64,000 bases of DNA from Stenotrophomonas sp. SY1 (lineage in GTDB: Bacteria; Pseudomonadota; Gammaproteobacteria; Xanthomonadales; Xanthomonadaceae), in the NCBI RefSeq assembly GCF_021202945.1, contig NZ_JAJOYR010000001.1, positions 372,001-436,000 of the forward strand, in the 5' to 3' direction. Within the stretch, counting starts at the first letter, position 1. Each line of letters opens with the position of its first letter. Positions 54,882 to 64,000 of this stretch are shown here, piece after piece. Made by a program: the position numbers and the translations under genes. The notes beneath the pieces are model-generated. The model did not search any database, was not told where the DNA came from, and was given only the letters and a program-made list of their open reading frames with translations.

Positions 54882-56541
54882 GCGCTGCTTCCTCGTTGCT
54901 CATCCGTGACTGCCTGGCAGTGCCGCGCAGGCCCAGCCGGCGTGCGACGAATGCTGCCAGCGCCGCGCTGCACAGCAACGACAGATCAATGCCAGCCACC
55001 GGCCAGTAGCCTTCGGACAAGGTGCGCAGCAGGTGGTCACCGGTGGTGATCCAGTTCAGCAGCACCGCAGCGATGGCGAGCACGGCGATGGCCCAGCACT
55101 GTTCGCGCCAGGCCGGGTTGGTCAGGCCGCGTGCGACCGGCGCACTGCGCAGGCCCGCATGCAGCAGCGCCAGTGCCCAGGTGCCCCAGAACGCATAACG
55201 TTCCCAGTCGCCGCGTGCCGGCAGGGTTTCGGGCAGCAGGCGGTTGGCGATCAGGATGCCCAGCGTGGCCAGCACCATGCCGGTGACCGTGGTGACCGCC
55301 AGTGCATCGACAATGCGCGCGCCCTGGCTGCCTTGCTGGGCATGTTGGCGCTTGCGCTTTTCAACGAAGAAGATGAAGCCGGTGGCGATGCACACCGCGC
55401 CGGCCAGGCCGCCCAGCACGTACAGCCAGCGCAGCAACCAGTGACGGAAGTGCTGCAGGTGCAGGCCGGTAAGGAACTCGGCAACACGCGCGCCGGCCGT
55501 TGCCGGCGGATCTTCGCCGATCAGTTCGCCGGTGGCGGCCTTGAAGTGGATGCCATCGCCGACCAGCGCGATGCGGTCGGTGCCGGCGCGATACACGCTG
55601 ACGTAGCCATTGGCATCGCCCACGTGCTGCAGCACCAGGAAGCCGACATCACCGGCCTTGTCATTGGCCTGCCAGCGGCGCTGTGCTTCGGCCACCATTG
55701 CATCCACCGATGCCAGCCCGGCCGGCACGCCGGCGCGTTCGTGCGGCAGGCCGGTGTGCTGGGCTTCCAGCTGCGCATGCAGATCGTGCAGGTCATGCAA
55801 CTGGGTATGCCCGACCGGGAAATAGTAGGTGGCGGCGAAGATCAGCAGGCCGGTGAAGGCGAAGAAGAAGTGGAACGGCAAGGCCACCACACCGGTGAGG
55901 TTGTGCAGGTCCAGCACGCTGCGCAGGCGCGCCTTGTCCGGGCGGAAGGTGAAGAACTCGCGGAACAGCTTGCGGTGCATCACCACGCCGCTGATCAGCG
56001 CGGCCAGCATCACCAGTGCGGAGAAACCCACGATCCAGATGCCGAGGTTCTTCCAGTCCAGGGTGAGCCCGTAATGCAGCGGGAAGAAGAAGCCGCTGCC
56101 GATCTTGAGGCGGTCATCCGGCAGCGCGGTGCCGTCGCGTGGATCGATGGTGCCCAGCGCCCAGATGGCTTCTTCCGGGTCCTTGGCGTTGGGCACTTCG
56201 TAGCCGGCAAACAGCGCCAGCACCGGATCGCGGTGGGTGGTGTAGGCGCTCCAGCTCACCACCGTGTCGTAGTGCTCGGGCATCGGCCCGTTCACGCGCG
56301 GGCGCATCGCATCGATGGCGGCGGCGTTGGGTTGCATGCGCTCGAATGCTGGCCGCAGCACTTTTTCGAACGACGGCATTGGCTGCGGTTCGATGCGTGT
56401 GGCCGGAATGCTCCAACGGTCGAATTCGCGGTCGAACACCGACAGCGCGCCGAAGAAGAATGCGGCCATCAGCACGAAGCCGAGCACCAGTCCGAACCAG
56501 GTATGCAGCCAGGCCATCGCCTGGCGGAAGCTCTTGAACAT
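54874..56541 (-). CDS. PepSY-associated membrane protein (probable siderophore-iron reductase/uptake helper)
   Basis: A protein of 555 residues. Family landmarks are RQAMAWLHTWFGLVLGFVL at the start, then LHYGLTLDWKNLGIWIVGF, LDLHNLTGVVALPFHFFFAF with paired histidines that may bind haem, and HLQHFRHWLLRWLYVLGG. There are about seven membrane helices. Such proteins lie in operons with TonB receptors and are thought to help reduce or release iron from siderophores at the inner membrane. It lies 14 bp after the DUF3649 gene. Confidence 0.9.
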   Translation of the reverse strand: MFKSFRQAMAWLHTWFGLVLGFVLMAAFFFGALSVFDREFDRWSIPATRIEPQPMPSFEKVLRPAFERMQPNAAAIDAMRPRVNGPMPEHYDTVVSWSAYTTHRDPVLALFAGYEVPNAKDPEEAIWALGTIDPRDGTALPDDRLKIGSGFFFPLHYGLTLDWKNLGIWIVGFSALVMLAALISGVVMHRKLFREFFTFRPDKARLRSVLDLHNLTGVVALPFHFFFAFTGLLIFAATYYFPVGHTQLHDLHDLHAQLEAQHTGLPHERAGVPAGLASVDAMVAEAQRRWQANDKAGDVGFLVLQHVGDANGYVSVYRAGTDRIALVGDGIHFKAATGELIGEDPPATAGARVAEFLTGLHLQHFRHWLLRWLYVLGGLAGAVCIATGFIFFVEKRKRQHAQQGSQGARIVDALAVTTVTGMVLATLGILIANRLLPETLPARGDWERYAFWGTWALALLHAGLRSAPVARGLTNPAWREQCWAIAVLAIAAVLLNWITTGDHLLRTLSEGYWPVAGIDLSLLCSAALAAFVARRLGLRGTARQSRMSNEEAAHV

Positions 56542-56555
56542 GATGGGCCTCCGCC

Positions 56556-56873
56556 TCAGAGCAACAGGGATTGAACGATCGAGCCGACACCGGCCAGCAG
56601 CGCACCGCCGACCAGCAGCACGGCCCAGACCACGCCCAGCCGCCGCGCGGCGATGGCCCACAGGAACACCGCCACGTAGGTGAGCACGCCGATCATCGCG
56701 CCGAGGAATTCAGCGTCATGGAACTTGAGGCCGGCAGCGGTGAGCAGGCTGGTGGATGCCGCAACCGCGGCCCAGGCAAAGCCGTAGCCGGCGAAAACGG
56801 CCGCAAGCACGCGTGCGATGACATGCAGGCGCGAGGCGCCGGATGAAGCAATGGTGGTGGATGGCTGGGACAT
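56556..56873 (-). CDS. DUF3649-like small membrane protein
   Basis: A protein of 105 residues with three membrane helices (about 20-40, 55-75 and 82-102). It precedes the PepSY gene by 14 bp in the standard TonB receptor-DUF3649-PepSY-DUF3325 order. The ATG at 56873 is preferred over a longer frame that enters the repeats. Function unknown; iron uptake by context. Confidence 0.82.
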   Translation of the reverse strand: MSQPSTTIASSGASRLHVIARVLAAVFAGYGFAWAAVAASTSLLTAAGLKFHDAEFLGAMIGVLTYVAVFLWAIAARRLGVVWAVLLVGGALLAGVGSIVQSLLL

Positions 56874-56943
56874 GGCGTTGGCTGGTGTCTTGTGTGATGC
56901 GGCGAAGTGGAATCGGTGGTAACGCTGATGCTTTGCTCGGCTT

Positions 56944-57234
56944 TGCTTTGCCTTAGCCCCTCTCCCGCTCGCGGGAGAGGGGTTGGGGTGAGGGGAGCTT
57001 CTAGCTGAGAGCACCCTCACCCGCCTTCCGGGCACCCTCTCCCGCAAGCGGGAGAGGGGATGAAAAAGCTGTTGCGTTACCTGGGCCACTCCTGCGAGCG
57101 GGAATGAAAAGCTGTTGCTTTGCCTTAGCCCCTCTCCCGCTCGCGGGAGAGGGGTTGGGGTGAGGGGAGCTTCTAGCTGAAAGCACCCTCACCCGCCCTC
57201 CGGGCACCCTCTCCCGCAAGCGGGAGAGGGAATG
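56944..57234. repeat. Two ~115-bp direct repeats with mirrored CCCTCTCCCGC hairpins
   Basis: Blocks starting at about 56944 and 57116 are 172 bp apart and nearly identical (ccttagcccc, two CTCTCCCG/CGGGAGAG hairpins, gagcttctagctga). They lie inside the iron-uptake operon between the receptor and the DUF3649 gene, so each may act as processing or attenuation site. No ORF. Confidence 0.8.
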
Positions 57235-57273
57235 AAGCCGTGCACCAATGACGCACACGGCCTCGGCAACGCA

Positions 57274-59466
57274 TCAGAACCGATAGTCAAAACTCAACGA
57301 ATAATTGCTCGGCGCTCCGTAGTAACCAATCTGGTACAGGCTGTTGATGTACTTCTCGTCGGTAAGGTTGTTGACGTTGGCGCGCAGCGTGGCGTTGGGC
57401 AGCACGTCCCACGCAACGAAGGCATTGAGCACCGCATAGCTGCCCTGGCGCACGGTGAAGCCGGTGTAGTTTTCCTTGGTGGAGATTTCGCTCTGCCAGC
57501 GGCCCCCGATGCCGAAGGACAGCGCCTCGTAGTGGGGCAGGCGCGAGCTGAGCATCAGGTTGGCGGTGCGGCGCGGCACCCAGGTGTAAGTAGCGCCACC
57601 GTCCTGGTTGGTCATCTTCAGGTTGGTGTAGCCAAGCACCAGCTGGGTGTTGTCGGTGAGCTTGCCGGTGGCCTCGAACTCGATGCCTTCCGATTCCACG
57701 TCCACGCCGTAGTACCAGTAATTGTTGGTGGCGAAGTCGTAGCCGCCGTAGGTGGCCAGGCCTTCCTGCTTTGCGTTGAACCAGGCCAGCGTGGTGAGCA
57801 GGCGGCGGTCCAGCCATTCGGCCTTGATGCCCACTTCGTAATTCACACCCTTGGTCGGGTCCAGGTAGACGTGGTTGATGTCGAACTGGTCCTGCGGCTG
57901 GTAGATATCCGAATAGCTCACGTAACCCAGCACCTTGTCGGTGAAGTCCCAGGTCAGGCCCGCATACGGACTGATGTTGTCCTCGGTCTGGTCGAAGGGC
58001 ACGCCGTTGTCGCCGTCGCGGTGGTACTCGGCCCAGTTGAAGCCGACCACGGCCTTGAGCCGGTCCGTGAACGCCAGGCGGGTTGCGCCGTAGCCACGCT
58101 TCAGGCGCTGGTTGATGGTGCTGGATACGGTCCGTGCGCCCCACTGCGGTTCGGGCACGACGTTGCCGGCGTAGGGGAAGGCCGGCAGTGCGCCGAACGA
58201 GGGATCGCTGCTGTCCAGCGGGTGGTCCCAGAGTGTCTGTTCGCTCTTGGCCACGCTGAAACCCAGCATTGCCTCCTGCTCGCGGCCGAACAACTGGAAG
58301 CGGCCATTGACGGTGATGTCGCCCAGGTGCGAGCTGATTTCATCAATGCCCTTGTAGGCCCAGCCGACCAGGCCTTCTCCGGTCACCGGGTCCAGCCCGG
58401 TGGTGGTGTAGGCGAAGAACAGCTGATCGTCGCTGGCGATGTCGCGGTAGTTGTACGACGCCTTGACCTGCCAGTCGGAACCGAGCTGGTGGGTGTACTC
58501 GACGAAGGCGGTCTGGGTCTTGGTGTTCCAGTACGCCCAGTCCTGCGTGGTGGATGCGCTGCGGCTCCATTCGGCCTGGCTGCCATCGTTGTTGACGAAG
58601 GTCAGTGCGCCCCACATGTTCTGGTCGCTGTCGGCCTGCTGCCACGAATAGCCCAGCGTCAGCGTGCCGTTTTCGCCGATCTGGCCATCGACCACGCCGT
58701 ACAGGAAGTTGCGGTCGTTCTGGTAACCGCGCAGGTAGGAGTCGCCATCTTCATGCGCGGCCACCACGCGGCCGGCCCAGCGGCCGTCCTCGGTGAACGG
58801 CGTGGAGTAGTCCACCTGCACGCGGCGGTTGCCCCATGAGCCGAAGCTCACCCCGACCTGGCCCTTGGGCTCGTTGGTGGGGCGCTTGCGCACTTAGTTG
58901 ATCGTGCCCGAGGCATTGCCCACGCCGGTCAGCAGTCCGTTGGCGCCGCGGATCACTTCCAGCTTCTCGTAGCCGAAGGCGTCCATCGCACCGGTGACGA
59001 TGCCCCAGTCGTTGGGCAGGCCGACGCCGTCGATCTGCGTGTTCTTGATCTCGAAGCCGCGCGCCAGATAGTTGGTGCGGTTGGTTTCCCATTCCTCCAC
59101 CTGGATGCCGGTGGCAAGGCGCAGTGCATCGTTGAGGTTGTCCACGCCGAACTGTTCCATCTGCTCGCGCGAGACCATGCTGATCGACTGCGGAGTTTCC
59201 TTGACGTCCAGGTCCAGATTGGTGGCGCCGTTGCTGACGCGGTTGGCGCGCTGCGACACGACCCGTACCGTATCCAGCTGGGTAGCGGTGTCATTCTGCT
59301 TGGTGGCTGCATCGCCCCCAGCGGCCTGCGGCGCGGCCATCGCCAGTCCCGGGATGGCGGCAAGGGCAAGGCTCATCGCGACGTTCAACACGCTGACAGC
59401 CGGTCGGGAAGGGGGTGTCATGCCAGCACGAAGGAACCGGCGGCAGATCGAACGCTTGGGGTGCAT
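57274..59466 (-). pseudogene. TonB-dependent siderophore receptor interrupted by one in-frame stop
   Basis: From ATG 59466 the frame reads a signal sequence (ALAAIPGLAMAAP), a TonB-box and plug domain (DTVRVVSQRANRV, VKETPQSISMVSREQMEQFG) and reaches GVGNASGTIN. There the TAA at 58894-58896 sits where siderophore receptors have Tyr in TINYVRKRPT. Without shifting frame it continues with VRKRPTNEPKGQVGV and a full beta-barrel to the terminal F (SLSFDYRF). The read-through product would be 730 residues, normal for the family. A single-base change of TAC or TAT explains it. Otherwise intact, with a Fur box upstream, so decay is recent, or it is a sequencing error. Confidence 0.88.
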
Positions 59467-59584
59467 GGGGAGCCTGGAGGAAGGTGGAAGCGGAATTCGC
59501 AGCCTCAAGCGCGGGCGTGTCCCACTTCCGTTGTGGGCAAGGGACGATGTAAAGATGGCCAGGCGCGACTGTAGTTGCGAAATT

Positions 59585-59605
59585 AAATGCGAATGATTTG
59601 CATTT
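59585..59605 (-). promoter_or_regulatory. Fur box upstream of the siderophore receptor
   Basis: AAATGCGAATGATTTGCATTT, a 21-bp imperfect palindrome with the 7-1-7 pattern of Fur sites (ATGCGAAT/ATTTGCAT), lies about 120 bp upstream of the receptor start. It implies derepression under iron limitation. The rest of the gap (59467-59818) shows no further gene. Confidence 0.7.
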
Positions 59606-59818
59606 TGCAACAGCGGGCCAGTCAGCTTTGTGCCCATCTCCGGGCCTGAATGGGTTGAACTGTGCGGGATTCGGCACGCGCGATCATCGCCGATGCCTTG
59701 GCTGGTCCCGTTTGCGGGCCGACATGAGGCCCTGCGCCAATGGTTGGCCAAACGCTGGACCGATGGAGAAGAGAAGCGGGCATTGGCCCGGCTTCCACAT
59801 CATTGCGCCACTGCCGGC

Positions 59819-60481
59819 TTACCCTGCAGGTGAGTCGCGCCGCCGACCACCAAGCACCGCAATGGCACGGACCAGGGCACCAACCGCAAGGAAAGCACCG
59901 AACATCCCTGCTGCATTGAGCATCACCTTGGGATATCCAAGGTTCGCCGCGTCGATGAAGTAGTACGGATACAACCCGGTCAATGCGCCACGCACCAGCA
60001 CGTACGCCAGGTAGCCGAGTGGATAGAGGCACCAGACAAGCGGGGCCAGCATGCCGAGCCGGACGCGCGGTGCGAACACAAGCCAGTACACGAGCGTCGC
60101 TACCGGAACGACGTAATGCAGCAGGTTGTCGGCCACCCGTTGCAGGCCCTGCGGGTCCCATACATCGCGCAGCAACAGGTGGTAGCCGGCACCCACCATG
60201 ACGATTGCCGTTGTCGCGCAGCCAAGCACCGTGGGTCTTGCGAAGAAGCGCCCAAGGCCGGTGTTGCCCGCAATGAGCGGCAACGCGGCCGCGAGCGCGA
60301 CGAACAGGTTGGTCAGCACGGTGAAGTAGCTGAAGAATGCCTCGACACCATCCAAGGCGGTCTGCCCGCTGGCCAGTGCCGCCCTGATGGACAGCATGAA
60401 TTGCAGCAGCGCGGCGGTCCATGCAGTCACCGCGAGGGCAGCGCGTACCCGCTGGCTGCTCGCGTCATTCGCCGTTGTCAT
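59819..60481 (-). CDS. Pr6Pr-family multi-pass membrane protein
   Basis: A protein of 220 residues with six membrane helices. The family pattern FFSYFTVLTNLFVALAAAL, LLHYVVPVATLVYWLVFAPR and GLYPYYFIDAANLGYP with paired histidines and tyrosines is typical of the Pr6Pr/FAR-17a-like group. Function unknown in bacteria. Standing 83 bp downstream of the START-like gene's stop on the same strand. Confidence 0.85.
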   Translation of the reverse strand: MTTANDASSQRVRAALAVTAWTAALLQFMLSIRAALASGQTALDGVEAFFSYFTVLTNLFVALAAALPLIAGNTGLGRFFARPTVLGCATTAIVMVGAGYHLLLRDVWDPQGLQRVADNLLHYVVPVATLVYWLVFAPRVRLGMLAPLVWCLYPLGYLAYVLVRGALTGLYPYYFIDAANLGYPKVMLNAAGMFGAFLAVGALVRAIAVLGGRRRDSPAG

Positions 60482-60564
60482 GCGCTGGACTTCTCCGGGT
60501 GAATTGCTGCTTCGGGTTGAGTCTGATGATCCGGCCGGGCGCAGGAAAGCCGAGCATGACGGAA

Positions 60565-61578
60565 TCAGCTTCCACCTGCCCGGATGGCCGCGGTCTTCTC
60601 CATCGACTCACTGCGCCGCTTGTAGAGCGACAGGATCGTGTCCAGGAAATCATTGCCCAGCACCCGCGAGACGGGCACGGCGTAAGCGTTGATCGTGGTG
60701 GAAAGCCGGTAGTGCGCCACGATCTGCAGATGGGTCTGGCCAACGCCGATGGGCGTCAGCTTGAACGTGGTGTCGCGCAGGTCGAAGTAACGCCCACCAA
60801 TGGCGACATGCTCGTCCATCGAGCCAGTGGGGAACGAGTCCGGATCAAACATGTAGCGCCAGCTGACCGATCGGTTCGCCTCGCTGTGGGTAACGTGGGC
60901 ACGGAAATGCACGCCGCGTTCCCAGCGCGAGAACCGCACCTCACCGTCTTCGGTCTGCACGTTGATGCCTTCCAATGGCTTGGGCACACCGATCAGGTGG
61001 GTCAGGCTGAGCGGCAGCTCCTGCGGCTGGATCGCGCGTGCGCTATGGATCTGCTGCCAGATGGTTTCCGGCGTGGCATCCACCACCAGCTCGCGGCGAA
61101 GCTCCATGTCCCGGTCCACCAGTGGCATGTGCATCTCGGCCAGCAGCATCAGCAGCGGCAGGGCCGCAATCGCCGACACGTGCGCGGCGCCGGCTTCGCG
61201 AAAGTGCAGGATCGCGCCCATGATCAGGCCGCCGACGCTGGCGCAGGCGAAGAACAGCGGCGCCATCAGCGCCAGGCAGATCGAACCTTCCAGCATTGCC
61301 AGTGCACAGCCCAGCAGCATGAGCAACATCGCCAGCCACGGGGCAAAGATCAGGTACGACCAGGTGCGCTGCTGCCTGGGGGTACCGACGATGGTGATGG
61401 CGCCAACGGCAAGCGGCGTACCGACCAGGAAGGCCAGCGACATCGGCCCCTGCATGTCGCGTGGAAGCATGCCGAACAGCAGTCGAAGCGCGACGCCCAG
61501 CGCCGCACCGATGATGAACCATGCCCAGAACGGCAGCTTGCCGGTGATGCTGCTGGCAGTTTCTGACGGTACCTGCAT
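60565..61578 (-). CDS. Membrane protein with C-terminal SRPBCC (START-like) domain
   Basis: A protein of 337 residues. Five or six N-terminal helices (about 15-135) are followed by a soluble lipid-binding-type domain (about 150-330), with LRRELVVDATPETIWQQIHS at its start, a classical SRPBCC opening, then SVSWRYMFDPDSFPTGSMDE. AGGGGAACG precedes ATG 61578. An ATG 30 bp upstream is the alternative. Such proteins are described as activators of haem- or polyketide-related steps only in general; function unassigned. Confidence 0.75.
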   Translation of the reverse strand: MQVPSETASSITGKLPFWAWFIIGAALGVALRLLFGMLPRDMQGPMSLAFLVGTPLAVGAITIVGTPRQQRTWSYLIFAPWLAMLLMLLGCALAMLEGSICLALMAPLFFACASVGGLIMGAILHFREAGAAHVSAIAALPLLMLLAEMHMPLVDRDMELRRELVVDATPETIWQQIHSARAIQPQELPLSLTHLIGVPKPLEGINVQTEDGEVRFSRWERGVHFRAHVTHSEANRSVSWRYMFDPDSFPTGSMDEHVAIGGRYFDLRDTTFKLTPIGVGQTHLQIVAHYRLSTTINAYAVPVSRVLGNDFLDTILSLYKRRSESMEKTAAIRAGGS

Positions 61579-61644
61579 CCGATCGTTCCCCTGTATCCCC
61601 ATGTACACCCGGCGCGAGCGATTCCAGTCACACGGGATGAGTTG

Positions 61645-62055
61645 CTACTCCACGACGCTGGTTCCCCAGCCATCGTAGTTGCCGCCGTATCTGGCCGCGA
61701 TTGCCTCGAGCGAACGGGTGGTGGCCGTCATCGTCTTGAGAAGCGGCGCCATGCGCCGCACCGCATGGATTTCCCAGTCCGTCGGATCGCGCCTCTCATC
61801 GATGGACATGACCGTGTAGCCAAGGCTCTGCAGGTCCTTGGCGGCGGACTCCGCGCGCGCCTTGTCGGGCAGCTGCATGAAGAAGTCGATGTCGTGCTCC
61901 TTGGTGATATCAGAGCCGGCGGCAACCAGGTTCTCGATGGCGCGCGCATCCTGCTGCTCGGCGATGGACTGCGCGTGGCAAAGGCCGGTGGCAAGCAGCA
62001 AGCAGCCGCACAGCCAGGACAGTCGTCTTGAGTTTGTCGTCATTGCTGGTTGCAT
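61645..62055 (-). CDS. RraB-domain protein with a signal peptide
   Basis: A protein of 136 residues. An N-terminal hydrophobic stretch (RLSWLCGCLLLATGLCHAQ) reads as a signal peptide. The mature part matches RNase E inhibitor RraB (EHDIDFFMQLPDKARAESAA, then KDLQSLGYTVMSIDE). RraB proper is cytoplasmic, so an exported copy is unlikely to control RNase E. Start at ATG 62055 or 62043. It ends 66 bp before the START-like gene and starts 14 bp after the YbjQ-like gene, so all three may be co-transcribed. Confidence 0.75.
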   Translation of the reverse strand: MQPAMTTNSRRLSWLCGCLLLATGLCHAQSIAEQQDARAIENLVAAGSDITKEHDIDFFMQLPDKARAESAAKDLQSLGYTVMSIDERRDPTDWEIHAVRRMAPLLKTMTATTRSLEAIAARYGGNYDGWGTSVVE

Positions 62056-62069
62056 GATTTGGCACTCTG

Positions 62070-62450
62070 CTATTGGTTGGATTCCACCACCACCGCCGTG
62101 CCATAGCACAGCACTTCGGTCAGGCCGGTCATCAGCTCGGTTGCGTCGTAGCGCACGGCGATGATCGCGCTGGCGCCGAGCAGCCTGGCGTGGTTGACCA
62201 TGTCGCGATAGGTCTCCTCGCGCGCCTGTTCGCACAGTTCCGTGTAGATGGTGATGTTGCCGCCGAAAAGAGTCTGCAAGCCGCCCAGGAAATTGCCAAC
62301 GATGGAGCGGGAGCGAACGGTGATCCCACGCACCAGGCCGAGACTGCGAACAACCCGGTAGCCGGCAAGATCGGGTGCGGTGGTCACCATCGCATCGGTC
62401 AAAAGAGCTGCGGTGGAACGCGATGAAGAGGAGTTGTACGGGTCTGCCAT
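62070..62450 (-). CDS. YbjQ/UPF0145-family protein
   Basis: A protein of 126 residues. The family motif [20 protein letters not shown] is followed by [16 protein letters not shown] and [17 protein letters not shown]. YbjQ proteins form decameric rings and were proposed to bind heavy metals. The N-terminal 25 residues are low-complexity (SSSSRS). No signal peptide. Function unproven. Confidence 0.87.
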   Translation of the reverse strand: MADPYNSSSSRSTAALLTDAMVTTAPDLAGYRVVRSLGLVRGITVRSRSIVGNFLGGLQTLFGGNITIYTELCEQAREETYRDMVNHARLLGASAIIAVRYDATELMTGLTEVLCYGTAVVVESNQ

Positions 62451-62733
62451 GAGGTCGCCTTGCTGAGCGTAGGTTCAATATTGGATAGCGGAGCATGCAG
62501 CGCGGATAGGTGTAAACCAGCCCGCCCAACAATGGATTGTGCGGGCAGACGCAGATGGATCAATGGCCTCGGGATGACGCCGGCGAGGCTGCGCATTGAG
62601 GCGGCAATGTGATGCGTCGTCTGTCAGTTCGGTCATCGCAATCCCGTTCATGCCTGTCCGCGCGTTGTTACGACCTGAAGTTCCAGCATTTGAATCCGCC
62701 AGGGGCCAAAGTGATCAGGTGCCGGGCCGGTGG

Positions 62734-63282
62734 CTATCGCTTCGGAACAAAGCGCAACGCCACCGCGCCGGAAGCGAATTCCCTGCGGCTGACCAGCTGC
62801 AGGTCAACGTGCCTGGACAAACCTGCGAACAAGGTCGGCCCATGGCCCACGAGCCGGGGATGCACCACGAACTCGTACTCATCAATCAGCCCCAGCTCCG
62901 ACAGTGCCAAGGGCAGCTTCAAGCCGCCGACGAACAGCCCCTTGCCCGGCTCCTGCTTGAGCTTGCGGACGGCCTTGCCCAGATCACCATCAACGAGTGT
63001 TGCATTCCAGCTGACCTGCGCCAGCGTGCCCGATACGACGTACTTCTTCGCTGCGTTGATCGTTCGCGCGAACGGCTCCATCCAGTCAAGCAGCGCCTCG
63101 GTCTGCTGCGACGGCCGGAACGCCGCCTCCATCATTTCGTAGGTCACCCGGCCAAACAGCAGGGCGTCGGCCCGCTCAAGGTTCTCAACCGCATGGCGAT
63201 GCAGTTCTTCATCGGCCGGCATGGCGCGGTGATCGCAACAGCCATCCAGGGAGACGTTGATGGAATAGCGGAGAGGTCGCAT
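62734..63282 (-). CDS. Dihydrofolate reductase/RibD-C family protein
   Basis: A protein of 182 residues. It has the RibD C-terminal/DHFR-like fold: LRYSINVSLDGCCDHRAMPADEELH near the start is cut here to SINVSLDGCCD, then ADALLFGRVTYEMMEAA, KKYVVSGTL and GLFVGGLKLPLALSELGLIDEY. Many such proteins act on antibiotics, pterins or riboflavin intermediates, but no substrate is implied. AGGAG precedes ATG 63282. Flanked by gaps of 283 and 133 bp without other genes. Confidence 0.87.
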   Translation of the reverse strand: MRPLRYSINVSLDGCCDHRAMPADEELHRHAVENLERADALLFGRVTYEMMEAAFRPSQQTEALLDWMEPFARTINAAKKYVVSGTLAQVSWNATLVDGDLGKAVRKLKQEPGKGLFVGGLKLPLALSELGLIDEYEFVVHPRLVGHGPTLFAGLSRHVDLQLVSRREFASGAVALRFVPKR

Positions 63283-63415
63283 CACGTTCTCCTGAAGGGA
63301 AAAGTGCTGGAGCTGGCATGCGCCAAGCATGAACCTTGATCGGCATTCGTGCCCTGAAGCACGGCTGCCGTGTACCGGCTGGTGTCGGCCCGGCCGCCCG
63401 AGCCGTGCCGGGAGG

Positions 63416-63616
63416 TCAGTCGCCTGCCTGGGATTGCCAGCGAAAGCTCAGCCACAGCCCAAGCAGACCCAGCGGTACGCACAGCAGCCAGGCGAGCCCC
63501 GCCGTAGGGACGGCCAGCACAATCAAGCCACACAGCAGCGCGGTCATGCCGATGCCGACGAAAAAACGCCAATGGACAAACATATCGGCAATATCAAGCA
63601 GGTCCAGCAGTGACAT
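63416..63616 (-). CDS. Small two-helix membrane protein
   Basis: A protein of 66 residues, hydrophobic throughout (VGIGMTALLCGLIVLAV, then GLAWLLCVPLGLLGLWLSF), ending RWQSQAGD. GGGGG lies upstream of ATG 63616. No function recognised. Confidence 0.65.
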   Translation of the reverse strand: MSLLDLLDIADMFVHWRFFVGIGMTALLCGLIVLAVPTAGLAWLLCVPLGLLGLWLSFRWQSQAGD

Positions 63617-63802
63617 GCATCCCCCGGCAGTTCTACTGAAAGGACCACCCATCGGCGGTGTGGGGCCGAGTATGGGCGTTTCCAGGGCCGGTGTGAATCG
63701 TGGCTTGGCGCGGCCAGACGGCGAGCTGGATGGACAGGCCGGGGCCGGGATCAGAGGCCTATGAGCACATCCGGATCACCCGCCTGGATCACGCCTGCCG
63801 AC

Positions 63803-64000
63803 TCACTGCGCCTTTGGCGGAACGATGATCTTCAGGGTCACGTCCCGGTAGGGGGAGACTTCGCAATCGGCGCAGTCGCTGAGGCGGTAGCTTGTCTGGA
63901 TGACGTAGCGACCGCTGTGCGGGATTCGGATGGTGCTGTCCGGAGTGGACATGCAGTACTCGGCGCCGTTGCATCCGTACTTCTGTCCATCGCGGTCCAG
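63803..64000 (-). CDS. C-terminal part of an unknown, probably exported protein (start outside window)
   Basis: The last 65 residues run from the right edge to a TGA at 63803. Visible is YGCNGAEYCMSTPDSTIRIP, then SGRYVIQTSYRLSDCADCEV and VTLKIIVPP. The beta-rich pattern with paired cysteines resembles the end of an Ig-like or lectin-like secreted domain. Codon use is typical of the region. The overlapping Arg/His-rich frame is the shadow. Identity unknown. Confidence 0.6.
   Translation of the reverse strand: MDRDGQKYGCNGAEYCMSTPDSTIRIPHSGRYVIQTSYRLSDCADCEVSPYRDVTLKIIVPPKAQ

Overview
The window is a high-GC gammaproteobacterial chromosome segment that looks like Stenotrophomonas (Xanthomonadaceae). 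The evidence is GTAG-flanked SMAG-type short palindromes near 52 kb, many CCTCCC/GGGAGG intergenic hairpin repeats, and an SMF-1/type-1-like fimbrial operon beside RcsB-like regulators. I saw no rRNA, tRNA, CRISPR array, prophage or intact insertion sequence.

0-10.2 kb is a surface-fimbria and signalling island. It holds a membrane histidine kinase cut by the window edge, a divergent REC-EAL c-di-GMP phosphodiesterase, a pilin-chaperone-usher operon with no recognisable tip adhesin, and two tandem RcsB/NarL-type response regulators. Three promoter regions of this island carry a 14-bp RcsB-box-like site ending in TCCTA, which suggests one regulatory circuit.

10.3-35.4 kb is mostly housekeeping. 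It has a membrane protein/XRE pair with its own probable operator, an S33 hydrolase, an ABC exporter, a TonB-domain lipoprotein, a UPF0114 protein, a GST-like oxidoreductase, S9 and DUF885 peptidases, a bestrophin, hemB, a PD40 protein, aroE, dinG, flavohemoprotein hmp, an amino-acid permease and several small membrane proteins. Gaps hold tandem or inverted repeat arrays, including a composite inverted repeat of about 620 bp at 31 kb.

36.5-50.8 kb is an eleven-gene divergent cluster that I do not recognise as a described pathway. Leftward lie a methyltransferase, a 120-aa protein, a DUF3598-like protein and a Tat-exported amidase/nitrilase-family enzyme. Rightward lie a DUF1838-like exported protein, a TonB-dependent receptor, a Tat-exported flavin amine oxidase, an acyl-CoA dehydrogenase, a CurA-type reductase, a fused double alpha/beta-hydrolase with His at both nucleophile positions, and an FAD-linked oxidase. 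The shared intergenic region has a 16-bp direct repeat. It reads as an uptake and catabolic system for an unknown, probably nitrogen-containing hydrophobic compound, and is the best candidate for something new here.

51.2-64 kb holds a RIO-type kinase, a duplicated SMAG segment, a LysR regulator, and a Fur-box-preceded iron-uptake operon (TonB receptor, DUF3649, PepSY, DUF3325) whose receptor has a premature TAA. Then follow a leftward run of small membrane, START-like, RraB-domain, YbjQ and dihydrofolate-reductase-like genes, and a gene cut by the right edge.
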